Source: Diprion similis
Lineage: Eukaryota; Arthropoda; Insecta; Hymenoptera; Diprionidae
NCBI RefSeq assembly: GCF_021155765.1
Contig: NC_060116.1
Location: forward strand, 8,680,001-8,744,000
Direction of reading: 5' to 3'
DNA: 64,000 nt
In this document: in pieces, positions 1 to 10,858 of the stretch
Layout of the letters: the number at the start of each line of letters is the position of its first letter
Position numbering within the stretch: position 1 is the first letter of the stretch
The notes under the pieces: generated by a model
What the model saw: the letters and a program-made list of their open reading frames with translations, nothing else
Told to the model about the DNA's origin: nothing
Databases searched by the model: none
Position numbers and translations under genes: made by a program

Positions 1-247
1 CGCTCTCGCGAACGATGCGATCTTGATGGCGGATATTTGAATTAAAAAAAATGGCCACCGAGCCGTGATGCGAAAAGTAGCGAGTTCTGCTCTGTTTCCT
101 CGTCGTGTTTTTATGCTCATCGACTTCCGCCGTTCCATAAATCCATTCTGACGTGTAGAAGACGTGTACCAAAAGTCAAACGCCATTCACGTCTGTTAGG
201 TTAAGTTCGTTTCTTAAAATTCATATTTATACCAACGTGTTTTCAAC
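1..247. promoter_or_regulatory. 5' flank and presumed 5'UTR/promoter of SrpRalpha
   Basis: Non-coding sequence directly upstream of the SrpRalpha start. No TATA box stands out, which would fit a housekeeping promoter. An open minus-strand frame runs from about 124 off the left edge (about 40 codons), but it shows no recognisable protein. I see no other gene here. Confidence 0.4.
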
Positions 248-3200
248 ATGCTTGATCTTTTCACAATATTCAGCAAAGGCGGTATAGTACTTTGGTGTTT
301 TCAAAGTACTACACAAATATTTACACCAAGTGTCAACGCGTTGATTCGCAGTGTTATTTTACAGGCAAGTATTCAAAACAACATTATTACAATTGCGAAG
401 TGTTGACTTAATTTACATTCATTGAAATTAACTGGTTATCTAAGATGTTATATATTGTGCTTGTCATGCTTGACAAGGTCTTGAATCGTCGGAACCACTG
501 ATTGGAATATCTAAGCTTGGACGACTTTTCAGCCTTAACATATGGCAATGAATTTGTACTGGCTTGAATTTTGGTTCCTTTAACTTTACAAAAATCATGT
601 TATTGATCAAGCATCCACTGTATGAGAAAAGGATCAGCCTAATTATTTGACCTTTCAGTAACGGTATAATTCATACCAAAATCAATTGGCATATTATTCA
701 CAGGAGAGAACAGGCACTCATACGTTTGACCATGATTCGTTGCGACTTCAATACAAGTTGGACAATGAATTTGAGCTTGTATTTGTGGTGGCATATCAGA
801 AGATACTCCAGTTATCCTATGTGGATAAATTTCTTTCCGACGTACATCTTGAGTTCAGAGATCGTTACAAAAATGAGTTAGCCAAATCACAGTGGTTTTC
901 TAATTTCAACTTCAAGAATAGCTATGATGCCATACTAGCAGCTGCTGAACAATGGGGAAAACACCAGGCTAAACTTCCAAAGCAGATGCGTACATTCGAT
1001 GAAAGTATTAAATCAAAGAAAACTGTCGCTAGTATGATTGAAAGGAAGGATGACAAGGACAACAAAAAACAGGGTAATATATTTCGCTATTTCACCTGAG
1101 AATCGAAACTTAACTGTTTCATCTGGGTATTTACCCCAGTTTGTAAAATTTTGCAAGTATTTCTTATTTAGTAGTCTTACATATCAGAATAGGAAACTTG
1201 TATAATTAGTTGGATACAATTGTGATGCTTTGGGTACATTTCATTAACATTTGCGATGCTTCGTTTCATAAGGCTTTACTAACTTGGTACTTTTAGGAAA
1301 GAAGAAGAAGGGGATTTTTTCCAATGATGATAGTCTTCGTAAGTGGCAACTGTTATCATTGTTGTGTGAATCTAGTTACTAACATCGGATTGGCTTTTCA
1401 CATCAATTTATTTTTCTTACTATAACTAATTCCTAAATGTTTTTCATCTGCTGGTGATTTTGAATGCAAGGATGTGGCGACATTGCGCAAGATTTTTAAA
1501 TTTGTGGAAAATCGTATAGTGTTAACTCAAATTTTACTCATGGAATTTTTCAGTGAAAATTCAAGAACCCGTCAAACCAGATGTACCAAAACAATCTCCA
1601 GTTACAAATGGAGAATTGGACGAAGAAACTCTCCTAGCTAATAGACTCAAACTTGTACAAAAAATAGCTGGGCCAAAAAAGAAAGCCGATAAACAGTAAG
1701 AATTTTCTAAAATTTTGCGTTTTGCTATAGAATAGTGATAGTGAAATTAACAAGCAACAGCTTCATTTGAAAATATTTTCCACGTCTTACAAAAGTCTCA
1801 TACAAAATTTGTGTAAAATTTGTAGAAAGAGCCCGAAACCCGAAAAAACTGGAAAACAGCCCCGAAAATGGGAATTGGGAGGTACGAACAAAGACTTGGT
1901 CAACTTGGAACTGGAACGTACAACAGATAAACGTGAAGATGTTGAGAATATTATTCAAGCAGATACTTCTGTAAGTGTTTTACTGCAGATTAGGAAAGCT
2001 CTGGTACCAGCTAATTTCACAAAAATTTTTAGATGGTCGGTAAAATGAAGCCTGGAATTCAGGATTTGGAAGTTGAAGATGAGCCTGAAGATGTGAAAAA
2101 GCAATCACAGAAACCTGGAGGTGTATTTTCCATCTTTAAAGGACTTGTCGGGAATAAATCCTTAACCAAAGAAGATATGCTGCCGGCATTAGACAAGTTC
2201 AAAGATCATTTGATATCTAAGAATGTTGCCGCTGATATTGCATACAAGTTGTGTGAATCTGTGAGCACTAAATTAGAGGGAAAAGTATTAGGTACATTCG
2301 ACAGCGTTGCTAGTACGGTAAAAAATACACTGACTGAAGCTTTGGTACAAATTTTATCACCGAAAAGAAGAGTGGATATACTGAGAGATGCGTATGAAGC
2401 TAAGAAAAATAACAGACCTTACGTGATGACATTTTGCGGCGTTAACGGTGTTGGAAAGTCAACGAACTTGGCAAAAATCTGTTTTTGGCTGATTGAAAAT
2501 AATTTCAGAGTGCTAATTGCCGCTTGTGACACTTTCAGGTAACATTAACTCTTCTCTTTTCACTATCATGCATTAATATCATCGAATATTAGTAACGGTT
2601 TAACAAGAGTTCATCATCTTCATCACTTACACGCAGAGCTGGTGCTGTAGAGCAATTGCGGACCCACACACGGCACTTAAACGCCCTACACCCACCTGAG
2701 AAGCATAACAATCAAACAATGGTGCAACTGTACGAAAAGGGGTACGGAAAAGATGCTGCTGGGATAGCCATGGAGGCGATACGTTTTGCCAAAGATGCTA
2801 GAATCGACATTGTCCTTGTAGATACTGCTGGGAGGATGCAGGACAATGAACCGTTGATGCGAGCTTTGACAAAGTTGATTAAAGTCAACGAGCCAGATTT
2901 GGTCCTATTTGTGGGCGAGGCTTTGGTCGGCAACGAGGCTGTTGATCAATTGGTCAAATTTAATCAGGCTCTAGCAGATTACAGCAGTTCCGTTAATCCG
3001 CATATCATCGACGGCATTGTCTTGACTAAATTCGACACAATCGACGATAAGGTACCGCAAGCCGAACTTTTCCCCACTCTGTAAATGTGGAATACCGAAT
3101 AGAATAATTAATGCTATCTGTATGTGTTTTGTGAAAATATTTTTGATTTTAAGAGTGCCAGTTTTGGCCAATATTTTTTTGTTTTTGACAAAGTTTTCTT

Positions 3201-3336
3201 TAACTCGCAGGTGGGTGCTGCTATTTCTATGACGTATATAACTGGTCAGCCAATTGTATTCGTTGGAACTGGTCAAACATATATCGATTTGAAAGCGCTA
3301 AACGCTAAGGCTGTTGTTCATGCCTTGATGAAATAG
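248..3336 (+). CDS. SrpRalpha: Signal recognition particle receptor subunit alpha, complete, 8 exons
   Basis: This is the GTPase of the ER-membrane SRP receptor. It pairs with SRP54 so that ribosomes carrying signal-peptide proteins dock at the translocon. Exons: 248-364, 704-1073, 1297-1338, 1554-1695, 1826-1970, 2033-2538, 2637-3051 and 3211-3336. All junctions keep frame and give 620 aa; the human protein is slightly longer. The N-terminus [12 protein letters not shown] and the following SRX (longin-like) domain (about residues 1-130) match the family, then a lysine-rich linker with PRKWELGG, then the NG domain. GTPase motifs are GVNGVGKS (408-415), DTFR (438-441), DTAGR (503-507), TKFD (571-574) and GTGQTY near the C-terminus. 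The start is the family-typical MLD. Intron 1 (365-703) begins GC rather than GT. Exon borders are read by eye, the small exon 1297-1338 being least certain. Identity is firm. Confidence 0.97.
365..703 (+). other. GC-AG intron 1 of SrpRalpha
   Basis: Exon 1 ends with TTA CAG at 364 and the intron begins GCAAGT, the usual context for the rare GC donor class. The acceptor is TTATTCACAG at 694-703. Joining in phase 0 gives [12 protein letters not shown], which follows the family pattern LLQERGG. No GT donor nearby would keep both conserved sides intact. Confidence 0.85.
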
Positions 3337-3759
3337 GTTTGTAATTAAAAGAAAATTTTATCAATTTATGTAACATACATTTTTTCGCACTTATGTGTTG
3401 GTAATTATACATTTCATTATGATACAAACACATACTTAACATACGAACATACATACTCGCATAAGTATAACATCTATACTGTATATTTCGCTTTTCAAAA
3501 ATTCACAGTAAAAATTATTCTATAACATAGTGAAATTTAAGATATGCAATAATCGCGACGTACATTTAATACGTTATTCGTGTTATGACGTCGATGAAAA
3601 TAGGTTTCGACAATTTATTATTTTTACTCTATAAAACGGTGAAGAGTACAGCGTTGCAAATCCTGTTTGTAACATTTTTAGGGTCATAATGTAATGGTAG
3701 ATGAAAATGATTATTTATTGTATAGATACATTTAACGAACAATTTTATAAGAAAAGTTG

Positions 3760-3771
3760 AATAAAAATAAA
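3760..3771 (+). terminator. Candidate poly(A) signals of SrpRalpha
   Basis: Two overlapping AATAAA hexamers occur at 3760-3765 and 3766-3771, about 425 bp after the SrpRalpha stop. They lie in AT-rich sequence and are the clearest plus-strand polyadenylation signal before the convergent gene. Confidence 0.55.
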
Positions 3772-3950
3772 TGCAATTCTTATTTTATGGTCATTTGTTA
3801 ATAAACACTGAGGTAAAATTGAACCAATCTACTCAACATGCGTAACATTTCGACTAATTTAAGGTTTGCTATAACTTTTTCTAAGGTTCCGTGACTTGCT
3901 ATTCATCTGTGTACGAAGCTCAATTTACAGCGAGGAAATTCCGTTCATTA

Positions 3951-3956
3951 TTTATT
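3951..3956 (-). terminator. Candidate poly(A) signal of Rh50
   Basis: TTTATT on the plus strand reads AATAAA on the minus strand, about 265 bp beyond the Rh50 stop codon. Other minus-strand hexamers lie at 4213-4218 (only 3 bp past the stop, so unlikely to be used) and 3714-3719 (beyond the SrpRalpha signal). The one at 3951 is the most reasonable choice. Confidence 0.4.
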
Positions 3957-4220
3957 TTTCGTACGATAAAACGAATTTAAATAATATGCACGCGTACATT
4001 GCACAGTCATCCAGTCATGTATATACTGATTTTACTTACTCTCGTCCTTCGTTGACATTTGAGGTGAAGAATTAACTAAAGGCTTTAAATGCCATTATTT
4101 TCGAAACAAATAACTCTGCAGCGAGAAAAAAGCAAAACAGTTCTGCGTTTTTCTTTTGATTTTGAAATTTCTGGTTGCTAGTACTTACAACCTCTTCTAA
4201 TTCCCCTCAACATTTATTCA

Positions 4221-7200
4221 TCAAATGGAACCCATCGGTAACTGTTCGTCTGCGGATCGCTTGTCCTCCTTTCGTTCTGTTTGTTCCTCTTCGAGTTCCC
4301 AGTTTGCCGCATCGTCAAACTTCAGTTCTTCCGGAATAGTGCCGAAAATTGGTAACTTTATAATCAGCCCTTGAAGAAATTAAATTCACCATTGTTAATA
4401 TCGAGAATTACCGGACAATAGAACTCCACAAAATATCTACCGGTATATACATCGTATACAGTATTTCACTGAAATCCATCATTTGCCCTATGAAATATAT
4501 TTTTACCTGTTACTAGCCCCGTCACAATAGCAATTAACATGGTAACCAGGAGCGTTAGCAACTGATATCCCGCTTGCTGGCCAGCCGTCCTATCCTGACC
4601 CGGTTTTACCCGATAATCCTCATTGATTTCATTCAGCTCTTTTTGCGACGAAGGTGCTCTTGCTTCGAATATCTATATCGGCATCAAATCAGAGTTTTAA
4701 ATTTTGGATATTGATTGAGAGGCGGAAATGTATGATGAGAAATCGACGTGGAATTTGTGGAAATTCCTTTGAATCGTATTAATTCAGCTGATCCGTAATC
4801 CACGGATGGATTCTGAGGCCAGACTGTTGCTTCCTTTCTTACCTCGTAGAGCGAATAACGATAGTCTTCCAGCGTCGCGAGGCCCGCCATAAGCGCTCCG
4901 AATATTCCAGCAAGAACACCGGGCATCCCGTGTAAATTGTGAACGCCACAGGTGTCATGAATTCGTAAGAATTTTTGTATCAATGGCTGAAACGGTTGAA
5001 CAAACGTGAATGAGAATGATTTCATTTTCGAAAAATGCGTCCGAGGCTCGAACTTGAAAAGTGGGATGTTGGGGAGAAGCTTATAGCCTTTGATCCAACT
5101 TTGATTTACACACGAGTTTTAGAAAAACACTTCTAATACCTCTCTATACGGCATTTCGCTATAACAGCATTTTCTAACCATATCCATAACCAAATAATTT
5201 GTATTTAAGCATTATTATAGAAAATCAAAAGAATAAAATGCTTCGTGAACTAAAAAACTATTATTTTGTAAAACATCGGAATAGATCCAATTGAATTTGT
5301 AAGGGCTTGTGTAAAAAATAAAACTTTCCCGCAACGTATATATCTAGGCCGTAAAGCGAGGTAAGGATGTATATGGAATTGCACTAACCGTCAAGTATTT
5401 ATAGCCGAGAACGCTGAGCGCTCCCGCAACAGATCCAATTATAAGTGCACCGAAGGGTTCGCACATCATCCCTGAAACATTGAGGAGATATAGGTTGACT
5501 ATTGATGCTGATTGACAATTCTTCCTTCGCTCTTCCAATCATCTCCGGTAATGATATAATTTACCTGCTGCTGTGCCAATGGCGACACCCCCGGCGAGGG
5601 TTGAATTTTGTACGTGAACCATATTGAATTTATTGTTTTTCGATACGAGAGCCGACGTTGCAAACGCCATAACGCAGCTACCGGCTATCGAGAGTAAAGT
5701 GTTGATGATCGCTCTCTGCTGATCGTCGCCGTGCAGCGCAGCGCTGTTGAAAGAGGGCCAGAACAGCCACAGGAATATCGTACCTGTTGAAAAAAATTTC
5801 CATTTCCCAGTGTAGGTATAGTCTAGAGCCTAGCGAGGTTCGACTTAGGGTTAATCCATCTCTCGAGTACCTATCATCGCGAATATGTCCGACTGATAAT
5901 TGGAACCTTCCAAGGGATGCTCCTTCGGTGCTTCTTTGTACCCGAGAACGAAGCTAATGGCCAGGCCAAAATACGCCCCAAAAACGTGAACGTACATGCT
6001 GTCCCCAGCGTCGACCGCCTGTAATTTTCATCATTGGAAGTGTACATGTTAAGTGGATACGTATTATAGCTTAGGGCCCAGCTGATGCGTACGTTCGACC
6101 TAAACTTTGCAAGATGTTGCAGTTCCAATATCTGCCAAGTAACTAAAACGTGTTTAATCTTACCTTGAAGTGATGCTCTCCTATGTACTTGTTGATAGTG
6201 TAAACGACAAGTTCTATCACCCCCATGAATATCAACTGCATGTAAGTCGTTTTGCCCAAAAGTGCTCCCATGGAAATTAAGGGAGCAGCCACGGCGACGT
6301 CGGCGCTGAGCAAACTGTTAAGGAATTTTAAAGTTTTATGAAAATTCAAAGTGTCCTGCATGGAAGGAGGTTGGAAAGGTATATCGAATGGTATGGAATG
6401 TTTAAGCGAGATACTCGTACCTCTGCAAAGACAATGGTGCTTTGCCGGATTCTTTCGACAAGTATAATACTCCCTGACAGAGTATTGCGACTTGGATTAA
6501 AATTGCGGCGACGAGAAATGTGAGGCCAACCGCGCTCTGTCCGTATCTTCGTAAAAAAGTCATCAGGAAACCGAATCCAACCCATATCATTACGTGAACA
6601 TCTTGATACACTGGAATTTTTTTCAAAAAGGAATCAATAAACAAGTTAAGCTCGTGCCGTTTTGAAAGAAAACATTATCGTTACACATGTTTCTGTTCCA
6701 TTCTTTTGTGCCTACACTGTAAAAAAAAAAACAAACAAAAAACACGGTGTGGGCTTCTATAGAATATTTTTTACAGTCAATCTAACACTACTTGATGTCA
6801 ATCAAATACTAGCTGTCATTAATGTGACACTATCAGACGTTCAAGTTTTGAATTGACCACAAAAATTGTTTTATAGTAGTCCATTCCGGCTATTTTTAGT
6901 CACAGTTTAGTTTTTAACACCGCCGATATTATACAGTATATAAACAGTTTGTCTGTTGCGCTCTCTCCGATTCGTTCAATTATACGTTCATCACACGTTT
7001 CGGTTGATTTATGATTTTCTGTGAACAGCGATATTGATGTCCCTACTGAAAATCATCATGTTTTTACCCTTTCAAGCATATTTTCTTATATTTCAGATAT
7101 TTCCGTGAAACTTCGTATAAAGGGGTTTTTGACGGTGCTGATAACGAATCTGACTTTGGATTCTAAAAATGCAATAAATTGTAGACCGCCATATTAAATC

Positions 7201-10200
7201 CGCCATCTTGGATGAGGAATTTTAAAAATCTAATGTCAGATTCGTTATCAGTGTCCCCAAAAACCTCACGGTGTTGATTTCTCCGAAAAAATCACTTTTC
7301 GTTTATAATTGTTTTCTTTATAAAACAATAACAATAAATATTTGTGTTTGCTGGATATTTTTTCTATATTCCGCAACATCTCCGCTACCAACAAAATACA
7401 AAAGACTCGATAGTGATCCGTTAATTACAGAATAAAAGGCCAAAAAGTGATGAAATTTATGTGGTACCTTTCAAGAACCACCGACAGTCTCAAAGGGTTA
7501 AATCATATAATATTATGACCGAAACCAACGTGTAATTTATCATATGATTTATCAAGTAAACTCGAGAAAAATGCATAAGAAATGACGTGATGACTCAGAA
7601 AAAAAACTTACGCGCGTAAGCTCGGGGCGCGTCGTCCTCTTGATTCCCGTTCAAGTACGGATGAGCGCTGTTTTCCACGGAACGAGCGTTCGATTTCCGC
7701 GCGTATTGGTAAAGCCCAAGAAATCCAACGATAATAATCCCCTCGAAGAATATCAGACCGATACCGTGTGCGAAACGTGCCATTCTAACCGTGGCGGTGT
7801 CTCCGTTTCGGCGACTTTTTGATTGTCTGTCATTTTTCAATTGTGCCATGTTTCTAAACTACTGAACGTCTTTCCTTTGCGGTAATTCTTACTTTATTTC
7901 AAATCTACTCACAAGAGCAACTGGTGGAGGGGGGAAGGGGGGGGGGGGAGGTCTGTTGGCAGTACGATTTTCCACGAATGTATACTTCTCAGGAAAAAAA
8001 AGAAATTTATTTATTTTTTTAAAACAAACAAACAAACTCACCAAGACTTATGCAAATAGATAAAAACCGTCTGTGTAGCGCAAATCAAACGCCAACACAA
8101 CTTGATTACGTGATAAATTTTTAGGAAATTGGCGTTACTTAGTATATATATTTACAAGTCAAGAGATAATTATTATCTCTGAACTATAGTCGACCCGAGG
8201 CACTTTAAATGAGTCTGCGTTGCTCAACTTTCGTTACATACGCGATTGAATTTGAATAATATGTAGATTTATTGACAGTGAAAATTTCGTCTTTTTTTTC
8301 AGTTAGCTTTGGACTTGAAATTTCAGGCCACACTTATCGCTTTTTACTCGCGTTATTCTTTCTTGTCAATATGCAATTATTGAATAGAATATTCGAATTT
8401 TGAGGTGGCTTTTCTTGTGGGTCAGAGATACTTTTGTACTTATCAGAGAATACTTAAACCACTCATTTCGCAATTTTTTAACAGTAGATCACGACTCTTA
8501 TGATACGGTTAGAATCAAATGCAGGCTTTACGGTTTCTTCGAAAATCTTTTAGCTACGACTCGACGGATCTACGCCGTGTATGATGTTACAATTATGATT
8601 TAGACGAAATAATATATCACATCACACACCTTGGTCGAAGCCAATGTTCAACTGAATTTTACGGACGTTTCAAACGTTTGGTATTGAATCTCACGATCAG
8701 TTTCCAAATCCTTGGGACGAAAATATGCGAATACAAATGCCGAATGGTATATACAAGTGATTGGTGAGATAAGAGAACAATATTCTTCTTATTGTCGCAT
8801 GATCTTAAACGTATCCTATTTATAAGTATTCAATACATAGTTTAGAAATTTATCTATACCTTTATCTCGAACGTAGATCATCTCCATAAATTACGCTAAT
8901 ATAACATGGACTCTCCATTGTAGGATAGAGTCCTGGTACAAATTCAACTTGGTACAAATAATAATTTTACAGGACTCTGCGAAGATGTGTCCGCAGCACT
9001 TTGGGGATTGGGCGCTAAATCATTAGACAATATCGCAAGATTCCGTTCTTGAAGTCACCTGTTTTCTAATACATTTCTATAATTTCCGGTTGAAGTATTG
9101 CTGAACATTTTTTTCGCCGTTATATTTTGTTACATAAAATTGTTGTTCTGCCAAATGAATAGTGTCATTCATGCGTGTCCGCATTGTTTCGTTAGATGTT
9201 TGCCAAATTCCACCGTATCTTGCGGCCCTGAGGATTATCCTCGCCAAGATATTTTGAATAACAGATGAAACTTAACTTTGCATACTTTTCTTTTATGCAT
9301 TAAGTACGGGCAATTCTGCGCGCAGTATTTTTTGTAAGAAATTGTTTTTTAGAAACACACAGTATAGAATTTTAATAAGAATATGTAAGTGACTGGGAAT
9401 TTGTTCGATATCGAGAATGCTTTTATTGTTTTAAACATTTTTGCAGAAACATAATATTAACTTGCGGAAAGAGCCTCAAACTGCTTGAGCCAAGCTTCGA
9501 GCTTTCTTAATTTCGACAGACGACGTTAATATCGGGGCCCAGAATTCGTTTGGGCTTTAAATAATTACTGTCCCCATTGCTCGAGAAATCCCGTGGGAAA
9601 TATATAATGTATATATATACGAGAAACATCGAGCCTGAGAGTCGTTGAATCTTAAGCCGGCAGTATAGTAGACAAGTTCGTTGGGTTCCCCTTCTCAGTT
9701 TCAATTTCCCTTTTCTCTTCCGATTCCATTCTCATTGCTTCGAATCCTGATTCGCTCAAGTCGTTCATTTCGCACGTCGGAATTCAGGGATCCGGAGTCA
9801 AACTGCCCGAGATTAATTCAATCAGCAATATTTTCGCCATCGAGGCATTGGAAAATATGCGAAACGATTGCCAACCGGCGTGAAACAGTCGTACGATATT
9901 TATACCTACTATTTTTGGCAAAACTCTGGCTTTCACGAAACGTAGACAACGATTTATATTCAGTTAATTCTTTCAGGTTACTCCAGTGCCTGCGGCGACC
10001 GGAAATTGCTTAGGTGATCACTGATCAAAGAACGAGGAGAGAACGCGCAACGGACAAGCGGGTAAGCCACGACTTTCATCGATTAAATCGATCGTAGATT
10101 TTGCACACAAGAATTGTATATACGATTCAACAACTTTCGGCAAAACAATAGCGCTGAGAACACAAGACGTTAAGTTTAATTTCACGTCCCGTCGTGTAAA

Positions 10201-10858
10201 CGGTCTTTATTACACCAATAATTACTATCGGCGAGAGAAAACTCTTGTTAAACACTTAAAGCCTCTGCGATTACGCGCTAAATCCGCACAGCTGTTATCG
10301 CATTTGCAAGCTGGTAACACTTACGTTGTGTTGTTATAATCGAATGTTGTTTTGCTCAAAATAACCTCCATGTTTGCTAATTATTACTAGTCTAACATCT
10401 TTCACCACACACCTGTATTATTTATTAGTTCGTACGGCAGGTGGGCAGGTGGGTGTGTGTTTGAACATGAAGTTATTCGAGTTAATAACATTATTACGAA
10501 TAGCGAAGCGCAGAAACAGTTTCACACATTTACATCGGATAATATAATGATAATATGGGGATAAACAAAGTCTTCGACGTACTTGGGTAGATCCTGATCT
10601 GGCCATTCTCGTTGTCAGGATCGGTCACGTTCTCGTCACTCCTACTTTTGGGTCTGGCCTCCGAGTCGTATTTCATGAGTGTGCCCATTAGCACGACTAT
10701 CACGATTTGTAGTGCAAACAACTGAAGCACCTGCCTCGTCATTCCACCGGGCAAATGCATCCCCTGAAGGAAATGAAATCGGAAATAAGAACGTCTTGAT
10801 TTTCTCGAATATTGAAAATCCCATCATTGTTATCCATGCTATACCTTACCTGACCCAT
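4221..10858 (-). CDS. Rh50: Rh-type ammonium transporter (Rh50), main isoform, complete
   Basis: Rh glycoproteins are trimeric channels with 11-12 helices that pass NH3/NH4+ (and probably CO2) across the plasma membrane. Exons in transcription order: 10858-10850, 10763-10583, 6610-6421, 6314-6164, 6018-5871, 5783-5565, 5471-5389, 4986-4843, 4672-4507 and 4369-4221. All phases agree and give 479 aa, the usual Rh length. Hallmarks are an N-terminal helix ending [41 protein letters not shown] (His188) and [13 protein letters not shown] (His346); by family knowledge the last two are the twin pore histidines. The tail is short, charged and cytosolic, ending PMGSI. The tiny first coding exon (MGQ) is inferred from an 86-bp intron with a CAG|GTAAGG donor; translation could instead start at 10760 or 10742. 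The acceptor before 4672 is weak in pyrimidines. A second first exon lies at 7612-7849. Confidence 0.93.
7120..7268. mobile_element. Palindromic MITE-like element in an Rh50 intron
   Basis: The left arm (about 7122-7155) and right arm (about 7235-7267) are near-perfect inverted complements that share GATAACGAATCTGAC and a TTTTTG-containing end. The inner parts also pair loosely around a centre carrying CCGCCAT motifs in both halves. The whole can fold into one long hairpin of about 150 bp. It has no coding capacity. A diverged copy of the same family lies at about 37,274-37,581. Confidence 0.7.
7612..7849 (-). CDS. Rh50: Alternative first coding exon of Rh50
   Basis: This exon begins with ATG at 7849 and has an in-frame TAG just upstream, so it must be a first coding exon. 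It encodes 79 codons plus one base: a basic stretch, one hydrophobic helix ([20 protein letters not shown]), then a polar acidic segment ending DDAPRAYA. It stops at a strong GTAAGT donor in phase 1, the same phase as the exon ending at 10583. Splicing to 6610 therefore gives ...AYALYQDVHVM and a 495-aa protein with all the common exons. The helix aligns with TM1 of the main isoform but its sequence is quite different. Most likely a second promoter drives this isoform; without transcripts, exon use is inferred. Confidence 0.78.
7850..10582. other. Upstream part of the Rh50 first intron
   Basis: Non-coding for the main isoform. The stretch just above 7849 should hold the promoter and 5'UTR of the alternative isoform. 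It includes a G-rich run at about 7924-7950. The open frames here (for example 8400-8603 and 9681-10013) show no recognisable protein. Confidence 0.6.
7924..7950 (+). repeat. G-rich tract, possible G-quadruplex
   Basis: Consecutive G runs including one of about 12 Gs lie about 75-100 bp upstream of the alternative Rh50 start codon (read from the minus strand). The composition could form a G-quadruplex, but it may be only a simple repeat. Confidence 0.5.

Larger units (their letters stand above)
3337..4220. other. Tail-to-tail intergenic region between SrpRalpha and Rh50
   Basis: AT-rich sequence holding the 3'UTRs of the two convergent genes. It has poly(A) hexamers on both strands (plus at 3760-3771; minus at 3714, 3951 and 4213) and no open frame with recognisable content. 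Confidence 0.7.

Noticed and set aside
6711..6860. Possible transposon end beginning CACTGTAAAAAA in an Rh50 intron
   Set aside because: A matching inverted end could not be defined; the A-run and one TTTTTACAGT are not enough to call an element.
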